In this document: positions 7,266 through 15,168 of the stretch, piece after piece | How positions within the stretch are numbered: position 1 is the first letter of the stretch | Layout of the letters: each line of letters opens with the position of its first letter | NCBI GenBank assembly: GCA_002385825.1 | Contig: DGEG01000080.1 | Span: forward strand, 1 to 15,195 | DNA: 15,195 bases | Source of the DNA: Firmicutes bacterium UBA3932 | GTDB lineage: Bacteria; Bacillota; Clostridia; Peptostreptococcales; Anaerovoracaceae | Direction: 5' to 3' | The notes under the pieces: model-generated | What the model saw: the letters and a program-made list of their open reading frames with translations, nothing else | Databases searched by the model: none | What the model was told of the DNA's origin: nothing | Position numbers and translations under genes: made by a program

Positions 7266-7577
7266 TTATTTCGAATCTTCAGGATACGGCGGCTCATGGA
7301 GGCTTTCATCCTCAAAATCTTCCGAAAGTATGGGGATTGCCACGATGATATTCCGGGCATCTTCAAGAGTTTCTTCCGGAACGTAGAGATCGATGGGATA
7401 GCTGTAAGTGCTGCCCATGATGATTTCCATGGCATTGCCGGCGCCTTTGTATCGTTTAATGGATGGGATCCCCTCGGATCGGAGTTTTGATTCCAGAATG
7501 TCCGCTTCCAGGGAATTCATCACCGTAGTAAGGTACACACCACCCCGCCATTCCTTAGGCGGTTCTTTTTCAAACAT
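7266..7577 (-). CDS. DUF2007 domain-containing protein
   Basis: This encodes 103 residues. The central part (about residues 15-82) fits the small DUF2007 fold: VYLTTVMNSLEADILESKLRSEGIPSI, then a Gly-containing turn, then PIDLYVPEETLEDARNII. This family is described as a putative signal-transducing or PII-like small domain with no proven reaction. On the coding strand AGGAGG lies about seven bases before the ATG. The C-terminus is acidic and proline-rich. It stands alone, transcribed against its neighbours, with the palindromic element just past its stop codon. Membership is recognised from pattern only. Confidence 0.85.
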   Translation of the reverse strand: MFEKEPPKEWRGGVYLTTVMNSLEADILESKLRSEGIPSIKRYKGAGNAMEIIMGSTYSYPIDLYVPEETLEDARNIIVAIPILSEDFEDESLHEPPYPEDSK

Positions 7578-7694
7578 GGCTGCCTCCTGGGATTTTTTTC
7601 GTCAGCTTCAGTATAGCATATGAAAGGGGAGAATGTTATAATTACATACATAAGCAGTTAAAATAGAGTTAACGGCTAAGGGGGAAAAATAGCA

Positions 7695-8021
7695 GTGCCT
7701 GTATTGGAAAATCCCGTCAGTACCCGTCTCGAAATATTGAGAACTCTTTATACGCTCTCGGACAAGCGTCCGGGAAAGATAGTTAAATTTTATGCAGCCC
7801 AGATCAACGGGGGATATTACAGTGAAATCAATTACCAGATGAGATTCTTGCAGGAACGTGGCCTGTTGGAGTATAGCAGGAACATTATCAGCAAACAGTT
7901 TTCGGCGGCTCTTACGGAATCGGGCATTGCATTCATGGAAGACGCGTATCAGGCTTTGAAATCAGACGAGACGGAGAGGGAAGCGAGACTGGAAGAAATA
8001 TTTGCCAGGATAAAGGCATAG
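7695..8021 (+). CDS. Small winged-helix-like protein of unknown function
   Basis: This encodes 108 residues with a GTG start at 7695 preceded by AAGGGGG at 7678-7684. Predicted helices at the N-terminus (TRLEILRTLYTL), a central NYQMRFLQERGLLEYSRN that looks like a recognition helix plus turn, and KQFSAALTESGIAFMEDAYQAL that looks like a wing and a C-terminal helix suggest a small winged helix-turn-helix DNA-binding protein, loosely like PadR or MarR proteins. I cannot assign it to a family. It ends 30 bases before the TolC-like gene and probably shares its transcript, so a regulatory role towards that gene is plausible but unproven. A TATAAT at 7637-7642 could be its -10 box; no good -35 box accompanies it. 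Confidence 0.75.
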   Translation: MPVLENPVSTRLEILRTLYTLSDKRPGKIVKFYAAQINGGYYSEINYQMRFLQERGLLEYSRNIISKQFSAALTESGIAFMEDAYQALKSDETEREARLEEIFARIKA

Positions 8022-8051
8022 ATCAAACGGCGGACATTGGAGGATTGGAAC

Positions 8052-9302
8052 ATGAGAAAGCGAATTTTACCGGTGTTGTTGGTAGCATTAGTAGTATTGG
8101 GTTCGGTGGTTATGGCAGTAGGTACGGAAAGAAACATCGTGCCTGACATGAACTTTACGGGAGATGCAATTCATCTCTCGTTGGATGATGCCATCGAGAT
8201 AATGAAGACCAAGGGAAGCCGGGCTGAAGCTGCGGCTTTAAACAAAGCATCGGATGAGGCTATTGCAAAAGGTCATAAGGAGAGCGCAGAGAGCATTTCG
8301 GAATATCTAAGAAGACTTAGCGAGCCGATGCCTGTATTGGATTCGGAAGGCAAACCAGTGTTTGGCTCAGATGGTAAACCGCTTATGACTACAGCACCCA
8401 TATCGATAGTAGCGGCAGCAGAAGCCGGTGGAGCGACGAAAACTAACGAAAAAATAATGAAGTTGAGGCGAGATTTTGCAAAGGAGCAGGTGGAAGCCAA
8501 TTATCAGGCAGAGCTCAATGAAATAGAAGCCATGACCATTCAGGTTTACTATGGTGTTCTTCAGGCGGAAGAGAACCTAAGGGTGGCAAAGGAAAATCTA
8601 ACCAACCAGAAAACCATTTATGACAATACCATGAAGAAGTACAAGCAGGGGACCGCTGCTAAAGTGGATACCCTCACAGCTGAAACCCAGGTGCTGCAGG
8701 CGGAACAGCAGGTTGCCCTGGCCGAAACCGCGCTGAAAAACGCTAAAATGAACTTCAATCTGCTGCTGGGATACGATCTCATGCAGGAAGTCGTTATTAC
8801 GGATAAGCTTGTAATGGTAGATGAGCCGGAAGGCACATTGATGGAGTTTATCGAAAGCGCTCTTGACAACCGCAATGAGATTAAAGGTGCAGCCATTGGC
8901 GCGCAAGTACAGGAGATTTTATTTACTGGACTGGAATACCGCTACCCCAAAACATCTTCCACCTATTTGAAACAGGAGGTGGCAACATTGCAGGCACGGA
9001 AAGCGGCGGCTGATGTGCTGGTCCAGATAGAGATGGACATCCGCGCACGTTACATGGACCTGGCGGATAAGAAACGGGCGGTGGAAGTTGCCGAAGCGTA
9101 TCTTGCGAATGCAAAGGAAGGGTACAGGTTGGCCCTCATAAGCTACGATGTGGGTATGAATACTTTGACGGACGTTCATGAGGCCCAGATCGCTTCCTAC
9201 CAGGCCGCATTAGGGCTGGCAAAGGCCATAACGGATTACGATCTGGCAGTTTACGAATTTAAACATGCCATCGGGGTCGGAACCACCAGGATACCGTTAT
9301 AA
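8052..9302 (+). CDS. TolC-family (outer membrane efflux protein-like) secreted protein
   Basis: This encodes 416 residues. The start at 8052 follows GGAGG (8039-8043); an in-frame TTG at 8037 lies before that site. Residues 1-23 form a signal peptide (MRKR plus a hydrophobic stretch). The rest is long Ala/Gln/Glu-rich helices in the two-fold pattern of outer membrane efflux proteins: KYKQGTAAKVDTLTAETQVL to LLLG at about 197-240, mirrored by SYDVGMNTLTDVHEAQIASY to AIG at about 364-408. Between the first helices, residues 97-112 hold a short tandem repeat (SEGKPVF, SDGKPLM) and a Pro/Ala/Gly-rich stretch. In TolC such helices build a periplasmic tunnel topped by a beta-barrel. I see no membrane fusion protein or pump gene beside it. 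In a single-membrane host the role is unknown. A hairpin terminator follows. Confidence 0.85.
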   Translation: MRKRILPVLLVALVVLGSVVMAVGTERNIVPDMNFTGDAIHLSLDDAIEIMKTKGSRAEAAALNKASDEAIAKGHKESAESISEYLRRLSEPMPVLDSEGKPVFGSDGKPLMTTAPISIVAAAEAGGATKTNEKIMKLRRDFAKEQVEANYQAELNEIEAMTIQVYYGVLQAEENLRVAKENLTNQKTIYDNTMKKYKQGTAAKVDTLTAETQVLQAEQQVALAETALKNAKMNFNLLLGYDLMQEVVITDKLVMVDEPEGTLMEFIESALDNRNEIKGAAIGAQVQEILFTGLEYRYPKTSSTYLKQEVATLQARKAAADVLVQIEMDIRARYMDLADKKRAVEVAEAYLANAKEGYRLALISYDVGMNTLTDVHEAQIASYQAALGLAKAITDYDLAVYEFKHAIGVGTTRIPL

Positions 9303-9331
9303 TATAATAAAAAAATAAAAGAAAATAAATC

Positions 9332-9358
9332 AAAAAGGGGCACGTACAGCCCCTTTTT
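9332..9358 (+). terminator. Terminator after the TolC-like gene
   Basis: AAAAAGGGGC (9332-9341) pairs with GCCCCTTTTT (9349-9358) around a seven-base loop, giving a symmetrical hairpin ending in T residues 30 bases after the stop codon. Confidence 0.85.
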
Positions 9359-9374
9359 AGTTTTCTCATTTTGC

Positions 9375-9409
9375 AAAAAATCAAAAGGGACTGTCCCTTT
9401 TGATTTTTT
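9375..9409. repeat. Palindromic AAAAGGGAC/GTCCCTTTT element, copy 2 (bidirectional terminator-like)
   Basis: AAAAAATCAAAAGGGAC (9375-9391) and GTCCCTTTTGATTTTTT (9393-9409) are a perfect 17-base inverted repeat around a single T. Both strands read as a GC-containing stem with a T-tail. It abuts the stop codon of sppA on the minus strand and follows the TolC terminator, so it could stop transcripts from both sides. It shares its core and its TTTTGATTTTT flank with the element at 7232-7256. Confidence 0.82.
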
Positions 9410-9411
9410 GA

Positions 9412-10458
9412 TTAATTATTGAGAAGTTCGCAGACATAGCTTATGGGAAACCTGGCGTCTTTGTGGACCAAGGACAGGATGGCCTCCACATCGCTGTCGG
9501 TTTTTTGCGGCAACGGCAACTTGCTGAACAGTCTGCCGATCAGGCTGTCGTCTTGATAGCGGATATCGTAGAGAAGGGCATCGCCAAGGCCGTAGGTGTC
9601 TGCCATATGGCGGACAGCTTCGTCATAAGTGGCAACCCCGTCTATAAGATCGACTTCCAAAGCCTGGTTCGCCGTATAGATCCGGCCGTCTGCCAATTCT
9701 CTGACCCTGTCTATATCCATTTGCCTTTCCTCGGCCACTATGTTTACAAATTGATCGTAAGCTTCATCTACAAGAGATTGAAAGATCCGGCGCTGCTCAT
9801 CGGTAAGAGGGTCGACTATGCTTCCCATGCTTTTGTTCCTGCCGGATGCGATGGTTACTGCCTTGATGCCGTGCCTCTCAAGAAAGCCGGACAGATCGTA
9901 GAGGGTGCCGATGGTAACACCTATAGAACCGGTCCAGCAATTGCGGTTTGCAAAGATCATATCCGCAGGCGCAGATATGTAATACCCGCCGGAAGCGGCC
10001 ATGGAACCCATATAAGCATAGACGGGGCGTTTTGTCTTTTCCTTGTATTCCTTCAATTTCAAGTAGAGTTCATCGCTCTCATAGATGCCGCCTCCCGGAG
10101 ATTCCACATAGATTACAAGGCCTTTGTTATTCCTGTCCCTTATCAGCTTATCGATGGTGTTGATGGAAAAATCATGTTGATATCCCACCGCGCGTCCCCA
10201 GGTATCCACATTATTTTTTACTATAACACCTTCTACATAGAGGACGCCCACATAGGGTTGCTCGGGAGGAGCAAAGGCAGAGGCAGGGACCAAGGCGTTT
10301 ACTGCCAGGCTAACGATGACGCCGAATGCAATGACGCATGCTATGACTATGATCCATATTTTCAATCCCTTGCGGCCTTTTTTCTTTTCTTTTGGCGGCG
10401 ATTCCAGCTTATAGAACTGCTCCAATCTCTGATCCTGATTATTGTTTTGATCCTGCAT
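9412..10458 (-). CDS. sppA: Signal peptide peptidase SppA
   Basis: This encodes a 348-residue membrane-bound serine protease of family S49 that degrades leftover signal peptides and may act in envelope stress. A basic cytoplasmic N-terminus (residues 1-32) precedes one membrane helix (about 33-58); the protease domain lies outside. The nucleophile is S156 in GSMAASGGYY and the general base is K209 in SGRNKSMGS. Their spacing of 53 residues matches the Ser/Lys dyad of the short Gram-positive enzymes. ESPGGGIYESDE at about 119-130 is the conserved oxyanion-side segment. The length fits the single-domain Bacillus type rather than the doubled E. coli type. On its strand AAGGAAG precedes the ATG. 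It is divergent from der. Confidence 0.95.
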   Translation of the reverse strand: MQDQNNNQDQRLEQFYKLESPPKEKKKGRKGLKIWIIVIACVIAFGVIVSLAVNALVPASAFAPPEQPYVGVLYVEGVIVKNNVDTWGRAVGYQHDFSINTIDKLIRDRNNKGLVIYVESPGGGIYESDELYLKLKEYKEKTKRPVYAYMGSMAASGGYYISAPADMIFANRNCWTGSIGVTIGTLYDLSGFLERHGIKAVTIASGRNKSMGSIVDPLTDEQRRIFQSLVDEAYDQFVNIVAEERQMDIDRVRELADGRIYTANQALEVDLIDGVATYDEAVRHMADTYGLGDALLYDIRYQDDSLIGRLFSKLPLPQKTDSDVEAILSLVHKDARFPISYVCELLNN

Positions 10459-10490
10459 ATATTTCTTCCTTTCAAACAGAGTGAATATCT

Positions 10491-10519
10491 GTTATACTTC
10501 TATTCTCACCTTTTTTCGA
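10491..10519 (-). promoter_or_regulatory. Possible promoter of sppA
   Basis: On the minus strand TCGAAA (10519-10514) and TATAAC (10496-10491) are 17 bases apart, and the -10 box is about 33 bases before the sppA start. A second minus-strand TATAAT at 10580-10575 has no good -35 box. Both are weak matches. Confidence 0.35.
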
Positions 10520-10640
10520 CATGGTGTCCAGCATTATTTTTTGGAATGAATTGTTGGCACCGCCTGTTTCTGCTATTATAACGTGGAAAGGCGCTATATC
10601 GTCCTGCCTGGGTTGGCAGCCGCAGAATAATTTTCTTAAG

Positions 10641-10669
10641 TCGAAAATTTTCTGTCTATGCGCTATAAT
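10641..10669 (+). promoter_or_regulatory. Probable promoter of the der-plsY-gpsA operon
   Basis: A perfect -10 box TATAAT (10664-10669) has TCGAAA (10641-10646) 17 bases upstream as a weak -35 box, four of six consensus bases. It lies about 50 bases before the der start codon, in a 259-base divergent gap that holds no gene. Confidence 0.55.
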
Positions 10670-10717
10670 ATGATGTATATTGCAGGAGCAGAATAAAATA
10701 AAAAGGATGCATGCAAG

Positions 10718-12046
10718 ATGAACAAACCGATTGTAGCAATTGTCGGAAGACCGAATGTTGGGAAATCCACTTTCTTTAATAAAGTACTGGGAAAACGCCT
10801 ATCCATAGTAGAAGATACACCCGGTGTCACTAGAGATCGGATCTACGGAGAAGCGGAATGGAGGGGTATCCCCTTTATCCTCATAGACACGGGCGGAATC
10901 GAACCGGGGACGGATGATATCATTTTGGCTCAAATACGGGAACAGGCGGAGATCGCCATTGAAACCGCCCATGTTATCCTGTTTCTCGTGGACGGAAAAG
11001 AAGGCCTTACTTCTTCGGACCGGGAAGTTGCTTCCATATTGATGCGAACAGGGAAAAAAGTCGTGCTCGTAGTGAATAAGGTGGATACGGGAGCTCTTCC
11101 CGACCACTTCTATGATTTCTACGAACTAGGGCTGGGAGAGCCCGTAGCCGTTTCTGCGGCCAACATGCTCGGCCTGGGAGATCTTCTGGATATAGTAGTT
11201 GATAATTTCCCGTCCGCGGCAGAGGACGATGAAGAAGATGACAGGGTTAAGATCGCCGTAATAGGCAAACCCAATGTAGGAAAATCTTCTTTCATCAATA
11301 CAATGCTGGGAGAAAACAGGCTCATTGTCAGCGATATTCCCGGGACCACAAGGGACTCGGTAGACTCTCCCTTCTTATGGCGAGGAGAAGAATACGTGCT
11401 CATCGATACTGCCGGTATTCGCAGGAAGAGCAAAGTAACCGGTGACATAGAAAGGTACAGCGTTATCCGGGCAATATCGGCCATCGAAAGGAGCGATGTT
11501 TGTCTTGTGATGATCGATGCCACGGAAGGCGTGACGGAGCAGGACAAGAAAATCGCAGGCATAGCTCATGAGGAAGGCAAGGGAATCGTCATCGTGGTGA
11601 ACAAGTGGGATCTTATAGAAAAAGATACTCATACCATGGATGAATATCGCAAGGACATACAGAAGGAGCTGGTATTCATTTCCTATGCGCCCATCGTTTT
11701 CATATCCGTGCTTCAACAACAAAGGCTGGACAGAGTAATGGAACTGGCAAAGGCCGTGTCGGAAAACAGGGCGAAGCGGATTCCTACGGGTCAGCTGAAT
11801 TCTCTCATTATCGATGCCACCATGATGAGACAGCCCCCTTCGGATAAAGGTAAGCGGCTGAAGATCTATTACGCAGCGCAAATCGGCGTAAAGCCGCCCC
11901 TTTTCTCCTTCCAGGTCAACAGCCGCGAACTGATGCATTTTTCCTATTCCCGTTACTTGGAGAACAAGATCCGGGAAGGTTTCGACTTCCAGGGGACCTC
12001 TATCAAATTCGTATTTCGCGAGAAGGGAGAAAAAGAGGATGTTTGA
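10718..12046 (+). CDS. der: Ribosome biogenesis GTPase Der (EngA)
   Basis: This encodes 442 residues, the family's normal length. Two GTPase domains lie in tandem. The first has G1 GRPNVGKS (10-17), DTGG (57-60) and NKVD (120-123). The second has G1 GKPNVGKS (183-190), DTAG (230-233) and NKWD (295-298). An acidic linker (about 167-176) joins them, and a KH-like RNA-binding domain fills about 350-435. Der helps the large ribosomal subunit mature and is essential in most bacteria. AAAGGATG lies upstream of the ATG. The last eight bases overlap plsY, so the two genes are coupled, and plsY is followed closely by gpsA, an order common in Clostridia. Confidence 0.97.
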   Translation: MNKPIVAIVGRPNVGKSTFFNKVLGKRLSIVEDTPGVTRDRIYGEAEWRGIPFILIDTGGIEPGTDDIILAQIREQAEIAIETAHVILFLVDGKEGLTSSDREVASILMRTGKKVVLVVNKVDTGALPDHFYDFYELGLGEPVAVSAANMLGLGDLLDIVVDNFPSAAEDDEEDDRVKIAVIGKPNVGKSSFINTMLGENRLIVSDIPGTTRDSVDSPFLWRGEEYVLIDTAGIRRKSKVTGDIERYSVIRAISAIERSDVCLVMIDATEGVTEQDKKIAGIAHEEGKGIVIVVNKWDLIEKDTHTMDEYRKDIQKELVFISYAPIVFISVLQQQRLDRVMELAKAVSENRAKRIPTGQLNSLIIDATMMRQPPSDKGKRLKIYYAAQIGVKPPLFSFQVNSRELMHFSYSRYLENKIREGFDFQGTSIKFVFREKGEKEDV

Positions 12047-12653
12047 TTTTTCTTCAATGGATGGAAAGATGATTGTTATATGGATTGCGGCATGCGCAGT
12101 TGCATATATGCTGGGAAATCTTTCTCCCGCTACGATAATCAGCAAGGCTTCCGGCGTGGACATCCGTAAAGAGGGAAGCGGAAATCCCGGTACCACCAAT
12201 GTACTTAGGGTAATGGGGAAAAAAGCTGCTCTTTTTACCCTGTTGATCGATGTGCTGAAAGGCGTTGCTGCAGTGTTGATCGGTAGACTCATCGGGGGCG
12301 AAGCTCTTGCCGTTTTCTGCGGATTTGCCGCTTTCCTGGGTCATATTTTTCCTGCTTTTTATAAATTCAAGGGCGGGAAGGGGATAGCCACGGCTTTTGG
12401 CGTCCTTCTGACCATTCATACAGTCATGGCTCTTATCTGTCTGGCAATCGCCGCTCTCGGATTCGCCATCAGTCGCCGTGTATCCGTAGGCAGCCTTATG
12501 ACGGCATTATCCCTCCCTCCGGTGGCGTGGTTTTTTATGCCGGATTACATAGTAATATACATTGTAATGGCCGTCATCGTATTAATAAGGCACAGGAGCA
12601 ATTTTCAACGGCTTATACGGGGAGAAGAGCCCAAAATAAGCTTTAAGAAATAA
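12039..12653 (+). CDS. plsY: Acyl-phosphate:glycerol-3-phosphate acyltransferase PlsY
   Basis: This encodes a 204-residue integral membrane enzyme that transfers the acyl group of acyl-phosphate to the 1-position of glycerol-3-phosphate, the first step of phospholipid synthesis in most Gram-positives. The three cytoplasmic-loop motifs are present: SGNPGTTNVLR (47-57), GHIFPAFYKFKGGKGIAT (101-118) and HRSNFQRLIRGEE (185-197). Five or so membrane helices fit the known topology. The N-terminus (about ten residues before the first helix) is a little longer than usual; the start overlaps der by eight bases. It lies directly before gpsA, which makes its substrate. Confidence 0.97.
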   Translation: MFDFSSMDGKMIVIWIAACAVAYMLGNLSPATIISKASGVDIRKEGSGNPGTTNVLRVMGKKAALFTLLIDVLKGVAAVLIGRLIGGEALAVFCGFAAFLGHIFPAFYKFKGGKGIATAFGVLLTIHTVMALICLAIAALGFAISRRVSVGSLMTALSLPPVAWFFMPDYIVIYIVMAVIVLIRHRSNFQRLIRGEEPKISFKK

Positions 12654-12667
12654 TAAGGAGGCAAGAT

Positions 12668-13708
12668 ATGGAGCATAAAATAGCAGTGCTGGGAGCCGGA
12701 AGCTGGGGAACCGCCCTTGCGGTAAGCCTGGCCGGCAAAGGATATTCCGTTCGTATCTGGGATGTGGACAAAGATCATGTAGATAGCTTGAGAAGGGACG
12801 GGGAAAACAAAAAATACCTTCCCGGTGTGAAATTTCCGGAAACCATGGTCGTAACCGACACATCGGAAGAAGCCATCGCAGGATCGGAAATGGTAGTTTT
12901 CGCCGCGCCGGCGCAGCATTTCAGGAGCGCCTTGACAAACGCATTGCCCTTTCTCACCGGTGAAATGGTTCTTGTAAATGTGGCAAAGGGCATAGAACAG
13001 AAAAGTCTCAAGCGCATGTCTGAAATTGCCTCCGAAATACTTTCCGGTGCCAGGTATGTAGTGCTTTCCGGTCCGTCTCATGCGGAGGAAGTGGGGAGAG
13101 GGATGCCTACCACTGTGGTATCCGCATCGGAAGATATCAAGCTGGCAGAATTCGTACAGGATATTTTTATGAGCGAACGGTTTCGGGTTTACACAAACAC
13201 AGATGTTGCCGGAGTGGAATTTGGCGGAGCTTTGAAAAATACCATAGCCCTCGGAGCCGGAATCTCCGATGGAATGGGGTTTGGAGACAACGCCAAGGCG
13301 GCGCTGATGACCCGTGGAATTACGGAAATTGCCCGGCTTGGCGTACGGCTTGGAGCTAAGGCCGAAACATTTACCGGTCTTACGGGCATCGGTGATCTTA
13401 TAGTAACCTGCACGAGCATGCATAGCCGTAACCGGCGCTGTGGAATAATGATCGGCCAGGGAATGAAACCCTCCGAGGCCATGAAAAAAGTAGGGATGGT
13501 GGTTGAGGGAATATATACCACTCAGGCAGCTTATGAGTTGGCAAAACGCTGTGATGTAGAGATGCCCATTACAGAACATATCTATGAAGTAATCAACGAA
13601 AAGATCGATGCCAGGGCCGCGGTGACCGCTCTTATGACGCGGCAGAAGAAGCATGAGATAGAGGAGTGCTTTGACGGCCGTTTCCGCACCTGTAAAATAA
13701 CCGAGTAG
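12668..13708 (+). CDS. gpsA: NAD(P)-dependent glycerol-3-phosphate dehydrogenase GpsA
   Basis: This encodes 346 residues. It reduces dihydroxyacetone phosphate to sn-glycerol-3-phosphate in the cytoplasm for phospholipid synthesis. The Rossmann nucleotide-binding motif is GAGSWG (9-14). Conserved active-site segments are NVAKGIE with K107, LSGPSHAEEV (133-142) and GGALKN with the catalytic K190. GLTGIGDLIVTCTS at 237-250 and SRNRRCG at 253-259 are the family hallmarks near the substrate and coenzyme phosphates. The ribosome binding site AAGGAGG begins just after the plsY stop codon, with a gap of 14 bases. It supplies the substrate of PlsY, so the two neighbours form consecutive steps. Confidence 0.97.
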   Translation: MEHKIAVLGAGSWGTALAVSLAGKGYSVRIWDVDKDHVDSLRRDGENKKYLPGVKFPETMVVTDTSEEAIAGSEMVVFAAPAQHFRSALTNALPFLTGEMVLVNVAKGIEQKSLKRMSEIASEILSGARYVVLSGPSHAEEVGRGMPTTVVSASEDIKLAEFVQDIFMSERFRVYTNTDVAGVEFGGALKNTIALGAGISDGMGFGDNAKAALMTRGITEIARLGVRLGAKAETFTGLTGIGDLIVTCTSMHSRNRRCGIMIGQGMKPSEAMKKVGMVVEGIYTTQAAYELAKRCDVEMPITEHIYEVINEKIDARAAVTALMTRQKKHEIEECFDGRFRTCKITE

Positions 13709-13762
13709 AAGGGGCAATAACAGCTGCAAATAGATAATTAAAAATATGAAATAAAGTATAAA

Positions 13763-13812
13763 AGCGGCCTTACGGGAAGATGGTGCGAAAAGCAATTTCC
13801 CTAAAGGCCGCT
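13763..13812 (-). terminator. Hairpin between convergent gpsA and threonine ammonia-lyase genes
   Basis: AGCGGCCTT (13763-13771) pairs perfectly with AAGGCCGCT (13804-13812). After a two-by-two internal loop, GGGAA (13774-13778) pairs with TTCCC (13797-13801). On the minus strand the stem is followed by TTTTATACTTTATTT, as expected for a terminator of the threonine ammonia-lyase gene. On the plus strand no T-tract follows, so gpsA transcripts are stopped less clearly. Confidence 0.65.
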
Positions 13813-13848
13813 CGATGTTATAAGGATGTCAATGAAACTTGTACGAGG

Positions 13849-15087
13849 CTAATAGACTCTTGTCACCGAGAAATTGTTGTCTTCCAATGCGTCCAATATC
13901 TCGATAATGTGTTCGTGACCGTTGGTCTCAACCGTCACCTCCAAGAGAACCTTGTTGGAATAGCGATCAATGGCTTTAAACTGGTTGTGCTGAAGTTCGA
14001 TGACATTTGCTCCGTGGTCTGCCAGAACCTGGGCAACCCTTACCAATTGTCCCGGTTTATCCGGCAGTTCCACAGAGAAGCACATGATCCGTCCCCGGGT
14101 AATGAGTCCCTGGTTGATAATCTCTGAAATGGTAAGCACGTCGATGTTGCCGCCGGTAATCAGGCATACTATGTTTTTTCCTTTTTTCGCGCGTTTTCTC
14201 AATCCTGCCAAAGGTATAGCCCCGGCGGTTTCCGCCACCATCTTGTGCTTTTCGATGACCAGGAGCACTGCTTCCATGATTTCTTTTTCTGAAACTGCTA
14301 TAATGTCGTCCACATATTTTTTTGTAATGGCAAAGGTAAGATTTCCCGGCTGTTTTACGGCAACGCCTTCCGCTACGGTTTTAAGCGATGCCAGCCGCGT
14401 CACCTGGCCTTCTTCAACCGAAATTTTCATAGCCATGGCACCCATGGGCACCACACCTATTATCTTAACAGAAGGTTTCAGTGTTTTAATTGCCAGAGCG
14501 ATTCCCGCTATCAGCCCGCCTCCTCCGATGGGGACCAGGATTTCGTCGATGTCCGGCAATTCTTTCATGATTTCCAGGCCGATGGTTCCCTGTCCGCAGA
14601 TCACATCATAATCATCGAAGGGGTGAATAAAGGTATAGCCTTCCCTTTCAGACAGTTCCATTGCATGTCGATAGGCTTCGTCATAGACATCTCCGTGAAG
14701 AATTACCTTTGCGCCAAAAGCTTTCGTAGCATCCACTTTGAGCAATGGTGTTACGTTGGGCATGACGATGGTGGCCGGAATTCCCTTTTCTTTTGCGGAA
14801 TAAGCCACGCCCTGGGCATGGTTGCCTGCAGAGGAGGATATAACGCCGTGATTTCTTTCTTCCTTTGTCAAGTTAGCAATCTTGTTGTATGCGCCGCGAA
14901 TTTTGAAAGATCCGGTCCTCTGTAAGTTTTCAGGTTTCAAATAGACATTGCAGGAGTATTCCTCGCTGAAAAAATCGCTTCGAATTAGCGGCGTGTTCAG
15001 CAAAATGGGTTTTAAATTTTCTGCTGCCCGCTGGATATTCTTCAGATGATCTTCTTCCAGGAAGGTTTTTACTTGGTTGGCATCCAT
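13849..15087 (-). CDS. ilvA: Threonine ammonia-lyase with C-terminal ACT domain
   Basis: This encodes a 412-residue pyridoxal-phosphate enzyme that deaminates L-threonine to 2-oxobutanoate, either to start isoleucine synthesis or to break threonine down. The cofactor Lys is K62 in TGSFKIRGA. SSSAGNHAQGVA (84-95) and the phosphate-binding GGGG (188-191) are present, and TGGN at 311-314 is the usual SGGN position. Residues about 333-412 form an ACT domain (VELPDKPGQLVRVAQVLADHGANVIEL), suggesting amino-acid control. The one ACT domain and length match the 400-residue Gram-positive IlvA/TdcB-type enzymes rather than the longer E. coli IlvA. On its strand GGAGA lies seven bases before the ATG. 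It is monocistronic here, with no isoleucine genes beside it, so biosynthetic and degradative roles cannot be separated. Confidence 0.93.
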   Translation of the reverse strand: MDANQVKTFLEEDHLKNIQRAAENLKPILLNTPLIRSDFFSEEYSCNVYLKPENLQRTGSFKIRGAYNKIANLTKEERNHGVISSSAGNHAQGVAYSAKEKGIPATIVMPNVTPLLKVDATKAFGAKVILHGDVYDEAYRHAMELSEREGYTFIHPFDDYDVICGQGTIGLEIMKELPDIDEILVPIGGGGLIAGIALAIKTLKPSVKIIGVVPMGAMAMKISVEEGQVTRLASLKTVAEGVAVKQPGNLTFAITKKYVDDIIAVSEKEIMEAVLLVIEKHKMVAETAGAIPLAGLRKRAKKGKNIVCLITGGNIDVLTISEIINQGLITRGRIMCFSVELPDKPGQLVRVAQVLADHGANVIELQHNQFKAIDRYSNKVLLEVTVETNGHEHIIEILDALEDNNFSVTRVY

Positions 15088-15139
15088 AATTGTCTCCGTT
15101 ATCTATATTATTAATTATTATTGTATAAATATAAAAATT

Positions 15140-15168
15140 AGTTTATATCTTTTCTTTGTAATCGTCAA
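15140..15168 (-). promoter_or_regulatory. Promoter of the threonine ammonia-lyase gene
   Basis: On the minus strand TTGACG (15168-15163) and TAAACT (15145-15140) are 17 bases apart, about 50 bases before the start codon, in very AT-rich sequence. An overlapping TATAAA with a 15-base spacer is an alternative -10 box. No T-box or attenuator-like hairpin is visible in the short leader. Confidence 0.65.

Noticed and set aside
9463..10581. A 372-codon open frame on the plus strand across sppA
   Set aside because: It is antisense to sppA, whose Ser/Lys dyad and membrane anchor are intact. The antisense product shows no domain pattern.
12605..13795. A 396-codon open frame on the minus strand across gpsA
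   Set aside because: It lies entirely opposite plsY/gpsA, has a low-complexity His/Cys/Pro-rich composition and no recognisable motif. gpsA carries every family hallmark in the sense frame.
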